In this document: piece by piece, positions 17,274-26,355 of the stretch
Layout of the letters: each line of letters opens with the position of its first letter
Numbering within the stretch: the first letter of the stretch is position 1
Source of the DNA: Candidatus Accumulibacter iunctus
GTDB taxonomy: Bacteria; Pseudomonadota; Gammaproteobacteria; Burkholderiales; Rhodocyclaceae
Length of the DNA: 64,000 nucleotides
Assembly: GCA_002345025.1 (NCBI GenBank)
Contig: DDUX01000070.1
Span: 14,823 to 78,822 of the forward strand
Reading direction: 5' to 3'
The notes under the pieces: model-generated
Databases searched by the model: none
Seen by the model: the letters and a program-made list of their open reading frames with translations, nothing else
What the model was told of the DNA's origin: nothing
Program-made: the position numbers and the translations under genes

Positions 17274-18431
17274 TCAGCTACGCCGGGCAAGCGGGACGAA
17301 GTCCTGCACCTCCGGCCCGACGTAGTTGGCCGAGGGCCGGATGAGCTTGCCATCGATCCGCTGTTCGATGACATGCGCCGACCAGCCGCTGGTGCGGGCA
17401 ATGACGAACAGCGGTGTAAACATCGGCGTCGGCACGGCGAGCATGTGGTAGGCGACTGCCGAAAACCAGTCGACGTTCGGAAAGATGCGCTTCTGCTCCC
17501 ACATCACCGCCTCGATGCGGCTGGCGATGTCGAACAGGACGAGGTTGTCGCCATCGGTGCACAGTTGTTGCGCCACCGAACGGATCACCTTGCTGCGCGG
17601 GTCGGCGATCGTGTACAGGGGGTGGCCGAAGCCGGTGATGATCTCCCGGTTCGCGAGGCGGCGGCCAATGTCCTGCTCGGCATGCACGGCATCGTCGTAA
17701 CGACTCTGGATCTCGAACGCCACCTCGTTGGCGCCGCCGTGCCGGCGGCCGCTGAGCGCCCCGATGGCGCCGCTGATCGCCGCATAGAGGTCGGCGCCGG
17801 TGCCGGTTATCGTTCGAGCGGTGAAGGTCGAGGCGTTGAACTCGTGCTCGGCGTACAGCACCAGCGACTTGTCGAGGCTGCGCGCGTGCAGCGCTGGCGG
17901 TGCCTTGCCGCGCAGAAGGTGAAGAAAATGCGCGGCGATCGAGTCGTCGTCGGTCTCGGTATCGATGCGCCGACCGTTGTGCGACCAGTGATACCAGTAG
18001 AGCAGCATCGAGGCGAAGCTGGCAATGAGCCGGTTGGCAATCTCGCGCGCTGCCCCGGGGTTGTGGTCCTGCGCTTCCGGCAGGATGGTTCCCAGCGCCG
18101 AACAGCCACTGCGCAGGACATCCATCGGGTGCGCGGACGCGGGTAGATTCTCAAGCATCGGCCGCAGCATCACCGGCAGACCACGCAGGGTCTTCAGCTT
18201 CTTCCGGTACTGATTGAGCTGCGTCGGACTGGGCAGGCGCCCGTAGAGCAGCAGGTAGGCGACCTCCTCGAAACCCGCGTCCTCGGCGAGGGCAATGACG
18301 TCGTAGCCGCGGTAGTGGAGGTCGTTGCCGGTACGCCCGACCGAGCAGATGGCGGTGTTGCCGGCAACCACGCCCGACAACGCGACTGATTTCTTGGTCT
18401 TGGGAAGCTCCGCCTGCAGCGCCTGGTCCAT
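17274..18431 (-). CDS. prpC: 2-methylcitrate synthase
   Basis: I choose ATG 18431 (385 residues, start [15 protein letters not shown]) because it has AAAGGGGG upstream and matches the family length; upstream in-frame codons are poor. The citrate-synthase fold is evident in [62 protein letters not shown] and ITGFGHPLY. The prpD neighbour identifies it as methylcitrate rather than citrate synthase. It condenses propionyl-CoA with oxaloacetate. A promoter and paired palindromes lie upstream. Confidence 0.92.
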   Translation of the reverse strand: MDQALQAELPKTKKSVALSGVVAGNTAICSVGRTGNDLHYRGYDVIALAEDAGFEEVAYLLLYGRLPSPTQLNQYRKKLKTLRGLPVMLRPMLENLPASAHPMDVLRSGCSALGTILPEAQDHNPGAAREIANRLIASFASMLLYWYHWSHNGRRIDTETDDDSIAAHFLHLLRGKAPPALHARSLDKSLVLYAEHEFNASTFTARTITGTGADLYAAISGAIGALSGRRHGGANEVAFEIQSRYDDAVHAEQDIGRRLANREIITGFGHPLYTIADPRSKVIRSVAQQLCTDGDNLVLFDIASRIEAVMWEQKRIFPNVDWFSAVAYHMLAVPTPMFTPLFVIARTSGWSAHVIEQRIDGKLIRPSANYVGPEVQDFVPLARRS

Positions 18432-18486
18432 CGTCTTCGCCCCCTTTCCGCCATCGCCGCAGCACGAAGTGCCGACCGTTCGCGCG

Positions 18487-18516
18487 AGTATTCCCGACTT
18501 TGGCAAGTCAGGTCAA
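18487..18516 (-). promoter_or_regulatory. Likely sigma-70 promoter of prpCD
   Basis: Read on the minus strand, TTGACC (18511-18516) and AATACT (18487-18492) are 18 bp apart. Transcription would start near 18480, giving a ~50-nt leader before prpC. Confidence 0.5.
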
Positions 18517-18586
18517 CTGCAGAAGTGCCGGCGCGGGCTCTGCTCAGACCTGGCCGATCCCGGGCTTCGCGCGCTCGCTTCGCCAG

Positions 18587-18631
18587 CGGTCATGACTGTC
18601 GAGACGCCCCTGATCGTGAAAGTCATGACCG
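18587..18631 (-). promoter_or_regulatory. Paired palindromes, candidate operator of prpCD
   Basis: CGGTCATGAC (18587-18596) and GTCATGACCG (18622-18631) are mirror images, and each contains the self-complementary GTCATGAC. Their centres are 35 bp apart and about 110 and 145 bp upstream of the likely transcription start of prpC. The position suits a regulator binding as two dimers; which regulator is unknown. Confidence 0.5.
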
Positions 18632-18719
18632 TTTCCCTCCTCCGAGACCCTTCTCCCACGCACGGGCAAAGAGAGATGCGCCAGTCGCAGACGCCACTTT
18701 CACATCAACAGCACGCGCC

Positions 18720-19208
18720 TCAGCGCTCGGGAGCACGCAGCCCCGGGCCGTCCAGCGCCTGCAGCTGTGCCGGCGGCTGGAATGCCAGCATGCAGGCGCG
18801 CTCGTGACCGACGAGATACTTCGGCAGGCGGGCGACCTCGACGTCGACGACACCGGCCTCGATCATTCCGAGAGCGACCGCCGCCTCGCGAGAGAGGTCG
18901 ATGACCCGCTTGCGGTGACCCATCCGGTCGTTGATTCGCACGACGACGCAGCGCGCCGACGGCACGCGGCGCACGGCCACCAGTGCCCCGAGGGGAAAAC
19001 GATTGCTCGCCGCCGAAATGACGTGATGCTGGTAGGTCTCGCCGGAAGCCGTGCGACGGCCATGGAAGGCGGTGGAGTAGAAGCTCGCCCGGCCGGAGAC
19101 GATCAGTGTCGAGTCGACGAAGCGGCCGTGCGGCCCGAGCGAAGGAAATTCCTCCGCCGTGGCGACAGCCGGGAGCAGCAGGGCCAGAGCAATGAATGGC
19201 AGCCTCAC
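18720..19208 (-). CDS. RlpA-like double-psi beta-barrel protein, short secreted form
   Basis: The 162-residue product starts at GTG 19208 and begins with a signal peptide (IALALLLPAVATAEE). The RlpA/DPBB domain covers residues ~38-125: GRASFYSTAFHGRRTASGE, then FPLGALVAV, RINDRMG and RVIDLSREAA. The acidic residue of the RINDR motif is retained. RlpA cuts glycan strands that lack stem peptides during daughter-cell separation. This copy has no SPOR domain or lipobox and is distinct from the longer rlpA at 24188-25249. It stands alone between prpC and a YqaA-like gene. Confidence 0.85.
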   Translation of the reverse strand: MRLPFIALALLLPAVATAEEFPSLGPHGRFVDSTLIVSGRASFYSTAFHGRRTASGETYQHHVISAASNRFPLGALVAVRRVPSARCVVVRINDRMGHRKRVIDLSREAAVALGMIEAGVVDVEVARLPKYLVGHERACMLAFQPPAQLQALDGPGLRAPER

Positions 19209-19445
19209 GGCAGCCCGCTTCGGGTCGCTCGCAACGTCGGCCCAGCTCGCCTGCGCTCAATCGAGATCGGTGCAGGACGCCGCATTCGGCCTACAATTCC
19301 CGCCTTGGGTGACGCGGTGTTCATGATTGATGAAAATGGTCTCTGGGGGCAGCAGTTCGCGAGGCGTTGAGCCTCATCTGGCGAAGCATAGCCTGCCTGC
19401 GGCCGCCCGCACAAGTCACGGGCAGCGAGACCGGCAGCGGCACCA

Positions 19446-19964
19446 ATGAAGACGCACGTCCTGCCGGAGTGGCTGCGCCGACTGCTGATGCGCAGCGTGA
19501 GCCATCGCTACTACACGGCGGTGGTGGCGGCGATCGCCTTCGGCGCGACGGTGAGCTTCGCTTTTCCTTTCGTCGCTGTGCTGATCCCGGCCGTATTGCT
19601 CTCGCCCCGCCGCTGGCGGACTCTCGGCCTCTCCTGTGGTATCGCCAGCGGTCTCGGCGCGGCGGTACTGGTCGAGATCTTCGGCTTTCTTGGCTCGGAA
19701 CTCGTTCTCTCGCGCCACCCCGATCTGGTGCAGAGCGCCGCCTGGCAGACGGCGAGCGAATGGCTGCAGCAATGGGGCCTGCTGGCGCTGATGGTGATCG
19801 CCGCGGGGCCGCTGCCGCAAACCCCGGCGCTGCTCTTCTGTGCCCTTGCCCAGGTGCCGACACCCGGCATCCTGATCGCAGTCACGGTCGGCAAGACGGC
19901 GAAATACCTCTTCCTGGCCTGGGTCACGGCCCTCTACCCGGGGCGCTTCGTGCGCTACAACTGA
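19446..19964 (+). CDS. YqaA/DedA-like VTT-domain membrane protein
   Basis: The 172-residue protein has four or five hydrophobic segments (AFPFVAVLIPAVLL, LGAAVLVEIFGFLG, LALMVIAAGPLPQTPALL) and the GKTAKYLFLAW pattern of the VTT/SNARE-associated family to which YqaA and DedA belong. These proteins sit in the inner membrane and are tied to lipid scrambling or membrane homeostasis. It faces lipA tail-to-tail with only 28 bp between. The substrate is unknown. Confidence 0.7.
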   Translation: MKTHVLPEWLRRLLMRSVSHRYYTAVVAAIAFGATVSFAFPFVAVLIPAVLLSPRRWRTLGLSCGIASGLGAAVLVEIFGFLGSELVLSRHPDLVQSAAWQTASEWLQQWGLLALMVIAAGPLPQTPALLFCALAQVPTPGILIAVTVGKTAKYLFLAWVTALYPGRFVRYN

Positions 19965-19992
19965 GCGGCCGCCAATCTCGCTGCGGCAGCGC

Positions 19993-20973
19993 TCAGGCGA
20001 CCCCGGCGCTGTGCGCCTGCACGTCTGCCCAGTAACTGGAGCGCACCATCGGCCCGCAGGCAGCGCCGCTGAACCCCATCGCCAGCGCCGCCTCCTCGTA
20101 GCTCCTGAAGACATCCGGGTGAACGTAGCGCTGCACCGGCAGGTGGTGGACCGACGGGGCCAGGTACTGGCCGATGGTCAGCATCTCGACGTCATGGGCG
20201 CGCAGGTCGCGCAGCACCTCGATGATTTCGTCGTCGGTCTCGCCGAGACCGACCATCAGGCCCGACTTGGTCGGCACCTGCGGATAGCGCGCCTTGAAGG
20301 CCTTGAGGAAGGCCAGCGAGTGCGCGTAGTCGGCGCCCGGCCGGGCTTGCCGGTAGAGCCGCGCGACGGTCTCCAGATTGTGGTTGAGGACGTCGGGCAG
20401 TGACTGGCCGAGGGCCACGAGGGCGACCTCCATGCGGCCACGGAAATCGGGCACCAGGGTTTCGATGACGGTTCCCGGCGAGCGCTGGCGTACTGCGGCG
20501 ATGACCTCGACGAAGTGTTGCGCGCCACCGTCGCGCAGGTCGTCCCGATCAACGCTGGTGATCACCACGTAGCGCAGCTGCAACCGCGCGACGCTGTCGG
20601 CCAGGCTGGCCGGCTCGTCGGCAGCGGGCGGCAACGGTTTGCCATGTCCGACGTCACAGAAGGGGCAGCGGCGCGTGCAGATGTCGCCGAGGATCATGAA
20701 GGTTGCGGTGCCACGGCCAAAGCACTCGCCGATGTTCGGGCAGGCGGCTTCCTCACAGACGGTGTGCAGCTTCTGCTCGCGCAACATCCTCTTGATCTCG
20801 CCGAAGCGGCCGCTGTCGTTGCCGGCCTTGACGCGAATCCACTCGGGCTTGCGCTGTGGCGCCTGCGGGACGATCCTGATCGGAATGCGGGCCGTCTTCA
20901 GTTCGCCCTTTTCCTTGACGCCAGCGACCCTCGTCAAGCCGTTGCCTGTCTCTCCTGCGTTGCGGGTGCTCAT
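19993..20973 (-). CDS. lipA: Lipoyl synthase
   Basis: The start ATG 20973 overlaps the lipB stop by 4 nt and gives 326 residues, normal for LipA. The auxiliary cluster motif [12 protein letters not shown] and the radical SAM motif CTRRCPFC are both intact, followed by [25 protein letters not shown] and a late serine in VRSSYWAD that ligates the auxiliary cluster in the family. It inserts two sulfur atoms into protein-bound octanoate to make lipoate for 2-oxoacid dehydrogenases and glycine cleavage. It is the last gene of ybeD-lipB-lipA. Confidence 0.96.
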   Translation of the reverse strand: MSTRNAGETGNGLTRVAGVKEKGELKTARIPIRIVPQAPQRKPEWIRVKAGNDSGRFGEIKRMLREQKLHTVCEEAACPNIGECFGRGTATFMILGDICTRRCPFCDVGHGKPLPPAADEPASLADSVARLQLRYVVITSVDRDDLRDGGAQHFVEVIAAVRQRSPGTVIETLVPDFRGRMEVALVALGQSLPDVLNHNLETVARLYRQARPGADYAHSLAFLKAFKARYPQVPTKSGLMVGLGETDDEIIEVLRDLRAHDVEMLTIGQYLAPSVHHLPVQRYVHPDVFRSYEEAALAMGFSGAACGPMVRSSYWADVQAHSAGVA

Positions 20974-21629
20974 TGCTTGCGCTCCAGTTGTCTCGCGAGG
21001 TGTTCGGCCAGCGCCGTCGCCGCCAGCGCCGGCGTCAGCGCGATGCCGAGATCGCGGGTCTGCGTCACCGGCATGCCGGGGAAGCCACAGGGGTTGATCG
21101 CCGCAAAAGGCGACAGATCCATGTCGACGTTGAGACTGACGCCATGGTAGCAACAGTTCCGGCGCACGCGCAGACCCAGTGCGGCGACCTTCGCCGCGCC
21201 GATGTAGACGCCGGGCGCGCCGGCATGGCGTGCGGCGGCGACGCCATGCGCCGCCAGCAGTTCGATCACCGCCTGCTCGATCATCGCCACCAGTTCTCGC
21301 ACCTTCAGCCGGCGCCGCGCAAGGTCGAGCAGCAGGTAGATCACAACCTGGCCGGGACCGTGATAGGTGATCTGCCCACCACGGTCGGTCCGCAGCAGCG
21401 GGATTCCGAGGTCGGCCAGAAGGTGCGCGGGCTTGCCTGCCTGGCCGAGCGTGAACACCGGCGGGTGCTCACAGGACCAGAGCTCGTCACCGGTGGCCGC
21501 ACCACGGTCGGCGGTGAACTGCGCCATTGCCTCCCAGCTCGCCTGGAAACCGCAGCGCCCGAGCTGACGGAGGAACAGCGGCACGTACCCGGGCTGCGAC
21601 AGCAACTGCAGCTGCCCGCCGTCGTTCAC
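20970..21629 (-). CDS. lipB: Octanoyl-[ACP]:protein octanoyltransferase
   Basis: The 219-residue protein carries [18 protein letters not shown], the conserved [15 protein letters not shown] and [22 protein letters not shown]. The catalytic lysine sits in [10 protein letters not shown] and the catalytic cysteine in INPCGFPGM. LipB moves octanoate from acyl carrier protein to lipoyl domains, providing the substrate of LipA, whose gene follows with a 4-nt overlap. The 5' end likewise overlaps ybeD. Confidence 0.95.
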   Translation of the reverse strand: MNDGGQLQLLSQPGYVPLFLRQLGRCGFQASWEAMAQFTADRGAATGDELWSCEHPPVFTLGQAGKPAHLLADLGIPLLRTDRGGQITYHGPGQVVIYLLLDLARRRLKVRELVAMIEQAVIELLAAHGVAAARHAGAPGVYIGAAKVAALGLRVRRNCCYHGVSLNVDMDLSPFAAINPCGFPGMPVTQTRDLGIALTPALAATALAEHLARQLERKQ

Positions 21630-21928
21630 AACACCAGCCTGACCAGCGGATGCGCACTCAGTTCCCGGTACAGCCGGTCGAGCTGTTCGCGACTGGTGGC
21701 GTTGATCGTGCAGGTCAGGCCGAGGTACCTGCCGGCGCTCGACGGGCGCATCTCCATCGTCGCGGCATCGAAATCCGGCGCGTGCCGCAGCACCACTTCG
21801 AGCACCGTCTGCGCGAAGTCGTCTGCGGCTTGGCCCATGATCTTGAGCGGAAAGGCACAGGGAAACTCGAGCAGGCTCTGACGCTCCTCAGCCATCGACA
21901 CCGACGTTCCACCGGCTGCGTGCGACAC
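21626..21928 (-). CDS. ybeD: DUF493/YbeD family protein
   Basis: This product of up to 100 residues contains [26 protein letters not shown] and [23 protein letters not shown], the compact ferredoxin-like fold of the YbeD/DUF493 family. The family nearly always sits beside lipB, as here, and is thought to be regulatory, but its role is unproven. An internal ATG (MAEERQSLL, residue 12) may be the true start because the family usually begins near there. Confidence 0.9.
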   Translation of the reverse strand: MSHAAGGTSVSMAEERQSLLEFPCAFPLKIMGQAADDFAQTVLEVVLRHAPDFDAATMEMRPSSAGRYLGLTCTINATSREQLDRLYRELSAHPLVRLVL

Positions 21929-21937
21929 GGCCGCGCA

Positions 21938-23071
21938 TCAGTTGAACCAGAGGCGGATCGTGTCGATCATCCGCCCCATGATGCCGGCCGCCGGGACGGC
22001 CTCGAGCGCCAGTACCGGGTACTCGCCGTAAGGTTTGTCGTCGAGGCTCAGCTTGAGGGTGCCGAGGACCTGCCCGGCCGCGATCGGTGCGATCAGTGTC
22101 TGCGGCGAGACCAGTTCGCTGCGAAGCCTTGGCCCGAAGCCCTTCGGGACGGTCAGCACGAGGTCGCTGGTGAAGCCGATCCGAACCGTGCTCTGCTGAC
22201 CCTTCCAGACCTTCAAGGTGGCCACCGCCTCATTCTTGGCATAAAGCTGCACCGCATCGTAGAACTGGAAGCCGTAGTTGAGCAGCTTCAGGGACTCCTG
22301 CGTGCGCGTGCTGTCGGAGTTGGCGCCGAGGACCACCGACAGCAGCCGACGCGGACCACGCTTGGCCGACGACACCAGGCAGTAGCCGGCGGCCTCGGTA
22401 TGACCCGTCTTCAGGCCGTCGACGGTCGGATCGATATGCAGCAGCCGGTTGCGATTCGGTTGCGTGATGTTGTTGTAGCGAAACTCCTTCAGCGAGTAAT
22501 ACTTGGCGTAGTCCTCGGGATAGTCGCGAATCAGCGCCGCCGCCAGGAGCGCCAGGTCGCGCGCCGTGGTGTAGTGTTGCGGGTCGGGCAGGCCGCTGGC
22601 GTTGCGGAAGTTCGAATCCTTCATGCCGAGCCGTTGCGCTTCGCGATTCATCATCTGCGCGAAGTTCTCCTCGTCACCGGCAATCGCCTCCGCCAGTGCA
22701 ACACAGGCGTCATTCCCCGACTGGACGATCATGCCCTTGAGCAGGTCCTCGACCTTGACCTGCGTGCCGACCTGGATGAACATCTTCGAGCCGCCGGTCT
22801 TCCAGGCTTTTTGTGATACCGGCACGGTCTGATCGGCCTTCAGCGTCCCCTGCCTGATGGCGGCAAAACTCAGGTAGGCGGTCATCAACTTGGTCAGCGA
22901 AGCGGGTTCCAGGCGCTGGTCTGGCGCCTGCGCGGCGAGCGTCTGACCGGAAGCGACATCAACCAGCAGCCACGACCGGGCAGCGAGCGAGGGCGGCGTT
23001 GGCAGTTGCTCGGCAACCGCGAGCAGCGGCAGACAGACGATCAGCAGAAGGAGCGAGCGGAGCTTGGACAT
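21938..23071 (-). CDS. dacA: D-alanyl-D-alanine carboxypeptidase (PBP5/6 type)
   Basis: From ATG 23071 the protein has 377 residues with a signal peptide (LRSLLLLIVCLPLLAVA). Penicillin-binding motifs are the catalytic SLTK (~57), SGN (~118) and KTG (~221), and the C-terminal domain ends in an amphipathic helix (MGRMIDTIRLWF) for membrane association. It trims the terminal D-Ala from pentapeptides in the periplasm and controls cross-linking. A TATAAT box lies 25 bp upstream. It is separated from rlpA by an opposite-strand GAF-PAS gene. Confidence 0.94.
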   Translation of the reverse strand: MSKLRSLLLLIVCLPLLAVAEQLPTPPSLAARSWLLVDVASGQTLAAQAPDQRLEPASLTKLMTAYLSFAAIRQGTLKADQTVPVSQKAWKTGGSKMFIQVGTQVKVEDLLKGMIVQSGNDACVALAEAIAGDEENFAQMMNREAQRLGMKDSNFRNASGLPDPQHYTTARDLALLAAALIRDYPEDYAKYYSLKEFRYNNITQPNRNRLLHIDPTVDGLKTGHTEAAGYCLVSSAKRGPRRLLSVVLGANSDSTRTQESLKLLNYGFQFYDAVQLYAKNEAVATLKVWKGQQSTVRIGFTSDLVLTVPKGFGPRLRSELVSPQTLIAPIAAGQVLGTLKLSLDDKPYGEYPVLALEAVPAAGIMGRMIDTIRLWFN

Positions 23072-23095
23072 GGCGTAGTCTTGGAAAAAGCCGCG

Positions 23096-23101
23096 ATTAT
23101 A
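23096..23101 (-). promoter_or_regulatory. -10 element for dacA
   Basis: A perfect TATAAT on the minus strand lies 25 bp before the dacA ATG. No good -35 hexamer is visible at 16-18 bp, so the promoter would depend on the -10 or on an activator. Confidence 0.4.
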
Positions 23102-23263
23102 GCAACCTGCTCGCAGCCGCCTGTACGCCTTTTGTGAGCAGTTCTTGCCACTCGATGCCGGTGGCCGTGACTTACTCCACAGCCCCCGGTGTGCGCAGCG
23201 ACGTACGATGGCGGCACTTTTCCTGCCCCCCGCCAACCCCTGAGCGCCACTGACCCGCCCTTC

Positions 23264-24187
23264 ATGCAGCCTCCCTTCCGACCGCTATCGGGTTCCCTTG
23301 ACCTGCAGGGCGTTTTCGCGCAGCTGGCAAGGCGCGGGCTTCACGGCAACCGCCTCGACGAGGTGCTGCGCCAGCTCACCGCCACCACCGCCCAGACACT
23401 GAACATCGAACGCGTCAGCCTCTGGGGCCTCAGCGAGCAGCGCCAGCAGCTCGAGTGCATCGACCTCTACGAGCTGTCGCACGACCGTCACAGCAACGGC
23501 TTCAAGCTGCACGCCCGACGCTACCCGGAGTATTTCCGTGCCCTCAGCCTCGGTGAACCGATCATCGCCGATGACGCCCTGAAGCACCCTTCGACGCAGG
23601 AGTTCCTGCGTGACCATCTGTTGCAGCACGGCATCAGCGCACTCATCAACTCGCCAATCCACGCCGACGGTGAGCTGCAGGGCGTCCTCTCGATCGAACG
23701 CGTCGGCCAGCATTCGGCGTGGACTTCGGTGCAGCGGCTGTTCGTACACGCCGTCGCCAGCCTGGTCAGCCTGGCGTTGCTGCAACACGAGCTGCTGTCC
23801 CGGGAAGAGGAGCTGCGTGACGCGCGCAACCTGCGGCAGGCCCTCTTCAACGGCGCCCGCGATGCGATCCTGATCGCCGACGCGCGAACCGGCGAGATCA
23901 TCGACGCCAACCCGCAGGCGGAAAAACTGTTCGGGCGACGCTGGCAGGAGCTGCTTGGCGTCCTGCATGGCGAACTCTGCCGACGCTACGAGGCGGTCGA
24001 GCTGCGCGACCTCTTTCGCCAGCTGGGCAGCAGCGGCGAGGTCGAAGTGCTGCGCAGCGCCGTGGTCGCCGACGACGGCAAGCTGATACCGGTCGAGATC
24101 AGCAGTCAGGTGGTTCAGCTCGCCCAGGGCAGGGAGATCGTGCAGGGGATGTTCCGGCCGCTCGAACCGGGGCCTGACGAAGCCTGA
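23264..24187 (+). CDS. GAF-PAS sensory protein without output domain
   Basis: The likely start is ATG 23264, giving 307 residues. A GAF domain spans ~20-180 (LRQLTATTAQTLNIERVSLW, SPIHADGELQGVLSIER, RLFVHAVASLVSLAL). A short coiled linker (LLSREEELRDARNLRQ) joins it to a PAS domain at ~200-300 (GARDAILIADARTGEIIDANPQAEKLFG, VEISSQVVQL). No kinase, GGDEF, EAL or DNA-binding domain follows; the stop comes shortly after the PAS fold. It probably works through a partner protein. It is transcribed away from dacA and ends one base before the rlpA stop on the other strand, inside an otherwise minus-strand cell-wall cluster. Confidence 0.75.
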   Translation: MQPPFRPLSGSLDLQGVFAQLARRGLHGNRLDEVLRQLTATTAQTLNIERVSLWGLSEQRQQLECIDLYELSHDRHSNGFKLHARRYPEYFRALSLGEPIIADDALKHPSTQEFLRDHLLQHGISALINSPIHADGELQGVLSIERVGQHSAWTSVQRLFVHAVASLVSLALLQHELLSREEELRDARNLRQALFNGARDAILIADARTGEIIDANPQAEKLFGRRWQELLGVLHGELCRRYEAVELRDLFRQLGSSGEVEVLRSAVVADDGKLIPVEISSQVVQLAQGREIVQGMFRPLEPGPDEA

Positions 24188-25249
24188 TCAGCGGACGACG
24201 AAGGTCGGTTTGTAGCCGAGAGCCAGCCGAATCCTTTCGGCAACCCTGTCGGCGTCGGCCCGGCTGGGGTATGGCCCGAGATGGACACGGTGCAGGCCAG
24301 CGGCGGCGCTGACCTGGATTCCCTCGTTGAGCCAGTCGAGTTCGCGCTGCAGATGCGCGCGCAGGCTGTCGGCGTTGTCGGCACTGGCGAAGGCGCCGAG
24401 CTGGAGAAAGATGCCGCCGGCGGCAACCGGCGCCACCGTCGCTGCCGCCGGCGCGGCTGGCCGCTGCATCTCGCGCGCCGGCGCGCGGGCTGTAGTATCG
24501 AGGCCGAGGCGAAGCGCGAGCAGTTCGATCTCGTCGCGCTCGGCCGCGCCGCCGGATGCAGCGGCCGGTGCCGGCGCCGCCATCACCCGCGCATAGCTCA
24601 TCGTCGTCGCGCCCTCGGGCAGGATGGCCTCGACCTGCACCAGCGTACTGCCATCGTCGACGTAACCGAGCCGGTGCGCAGCGGCGTAGGAAAGGTCGAT
24701 CACCCGGTCGGCGTGGAAGGGGCCGCGGTCGGTCACGCGGACGACCACCGATCTGCCATTGGCGATTCGCGTCACCCGGACATACGAGGGAAGCGCCAGC
24801 GTCGGATGCGCCGCGGTCATTGCGAACATGTCGTATGGCTCGCCGATCGATGTCTTGAGGCCGTGAAACTTCTTGCCATACCAGCTGGCAACGCCTCGTT
24901 CCTGGTGCGGCCGCAGGCTGCTGTGCGGTTCGTATGCCTTGCCGAGAACGACGTAAGGCCGGTTGGCGAAGCGGTGCAGCGGTTCGAGGCGTGGCTCCGC
25001 ATCGGCTATGTCGTCGAGATTGTCGGGAATCTCGTCACCCGGACCGTCGTCCTTGTAGTAGGCTCCGCCGCGCTTCTGGACGACGTTCGACTTGCGTGGC
25101 AGCTTCGCCGGCGCCTTCGTCTGCTCCGGGCTGCGCGCGACCTGCTCTGGCGACCGCGCCGGCTGCCCACCACAGGCAGCCAGCAGCAGCACCAGACAGC
25201 AGGAAGCGCCTGCCGGCGCCAGGAACAAAGAAAACGTTCCGCGCTTCAT
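24188..25249 (-). CDS. rlpA: Septal ring lytic transglycosylase RlpA (DPBB + SPOR)
   Basis: From ATG 25249, which overlaps the rodA stop by 4 nt, the protein has 353 residues. The N-terminus is a lipoprotein signal with lipobox LLLAAC. The DPBB domain reads GVASWYGKKFHGLKTSIGE, ALPSYVRV, VRVTDRGPF and RVIDLSYAAA. A Pro/Ala linker leads to a C-terminal SPOR domain (IFLQLGAFASADNADSL, HRVHLGPYPSRADADRVAERI) that binds denuded glycan at the septum. Placement directly after rodA is the standard arrangement. Confidence 0.94.
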   Translation of the reverse strand: MKRGTFSLFLAPAGASCCLVLLLAACGGQPARSPEQVARSPEQTKAPAKLPRKSNVVQKRGGAYYKDDGPGDEIPDNLDDIADAEPRLEPLHRFANRPYVVLGKAYEPHSSLRPHQERGVASWYGKKFHGLKTSIGEPYDMFAMTAAHPTLALPSYVRVTRIANGRSVVVRVTDRGPFHADRVIDLSYAAAHRLGYVDDGSTLVQVEAILPEGATTMSYARVMAAPAPAAASGGAAERDEIELLALRLGLDTTARAPAREMQRPAAPAAATVAPVAAGGIFLQLGAFASADNADSLRAHLQRELDWLNEGIQVSAAAGLHRVHLGPYPSRADADRVAERIRLALGYKPTFVVR

Positions 25250-26352
25250 TGCCGCACCAGCATCCGGTGCGTCTGGATGCTCATCAGGATGCCGACCCCG
25301 ACCGACAGGGTCACCAGCGCCGTCCCGCCGTAGCTCATGTACGGCAGCGGCACGCCGACAACCGGCAGGATGCCGCTGACCATGCCGACGTTGACGAAGA
25401 CGTAGGTGAACAGACTGAGGGTGATCGAGCCGGCGAGGACGCGTGCGAAGAACGTCGAGGCGTTGGCGGCGATCATCAGCCCACGACCGATCAGCAACAG
25501 GTAGAGCAGCAACAGAACGGCGTTGCCGAGCAGACCCCTCTCCTCGGCATAGACGGCGAAGATGAAGTCGGTGTGGCGCTCGGGAATGAACTCGAGGTGG
25601 GTCTGCGTCCCCTCCAGCCAGCCCTTGCCGAAACTGCCACCGGAACCGATGGCGATCGTCGCCTGGATGATGTGATAGCCGGCACCGAGTGGATCGCTGC
25701 TCGGGTCGATCAGGGTCAGGATGCGCTTGCGCTGGTAGTCGTGCAGCATCGTCCACGCGAACGGAGCGGCAGCCGCGCCCGCCGCCAGCAGGCCGACGAT
25801 CACCTTCCACGGCAGGCCGCCGAGGAAGATGACGTAGAAGCCGGCGGCGCCGACGAGGATAGCCGTTCCCAGATCCGGCTGCTTGGCGATCAGCACGAAG
25901 GGAACCAGCAGCAACAGGCAGGCGACGGCGTAGTGACGCGCTTTCAGCGTCGCCTCGTGCTTGTGGAAGTACCAGGCGAGCATCAGCGGCACGGCGATCT
26001 TGAGGATTTCGGAGGGCTGGATGCGGGTGAAACCGAGCGACAGCCAGCGCCTGGCGCCGTTGACCTTGATCCCGACGAAGAAGACGAGGATCAGCAGGAC
26101 GACGCCGGCAAGGTAGAGTGGAACAGCGAAGCGCATCAGCTTCTGCGGTGGCAGCTGCGCCACGGCCCACATCACGGCGAGGCCAACCGACATGTTCATT
26201 GCCTGTGCGAGCAAGCGGCTGCTGTTGTCGGCGGTGGCACTATGGACCGTCGTCAGACCGACTGCCATCAGCGCCAGCGTGAGCAGCAACAACACACCGT
26301 CGATCGGCTTGACAAGACGCACCCAGGCGCGCTGCGCCAACTGCTCCGCCAT
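25246..26352 (-). CDS. rodA: Rod-shape-determining peptidoglycan glycosyltransferase RodA (SEDS)
   Basis: The 368-residue polytopic protein shows the SEDS signature: NGARRWLSLGFTRIQPSE, IAKQPDLGTAIL, GSGGSFGKGWLEGTQTHLEFIPERHTDFIFAV and the final PLPYMSYGGTALVTL. About ten membrane segments are visible. RodA polymerises glycan strands for side-wall growth together with PBP2, whose gene lies 3 bp upstream. Alternative name mrdB. Confidence 0.96.
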   Translation of the reverse strand: MAEQLAQRAWVRLVKPIDGVLLLLTLALMAVGLTTVHSATADNSSRLLAQAMNMSVGLAVMWAVAQLPPQKLMRFAVPLYLAGVVLLILVFFVGIKVNGARRWLSLGFTRIQPSEILKIAVPLMLAWYFHKHEATLKARHYAVACLLLLVPFVLIAKQPDLGTAILVGAAGFYVIFLGGLPWKVIVGLLAAGAAAAPFAWTMLHDYQRKRILTLIDPSSDPLGAGYHIIQATIAIGSGGSFGKGWLEGTQTHLEFIPERHTDFIFAVYAEERGLLGNAVLLLLYLLLIGRGLMIAANASTFFARVLAGSITLSLFTYVFVNVGMVSGILPVVGVPLPYMSYGGTALVTLSVGVGILMSIQTHRMLVRQ

Positions 26353-26355
26353 CAG

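Noticed and set aside
15267..18146. Plus-strand open frame of 959 codons opposite prpC, prpD and pssA
   Set aside because: Antisense shadow; no recognisable domain.
18432..18486. Sigma-54 promoter (GG-N10-GC) upstream of prpC
   Set aside because: GGCAC followed by TGC occurs, but the spacing between GG and GC is wrong; a sigma-70 promoter fits better.
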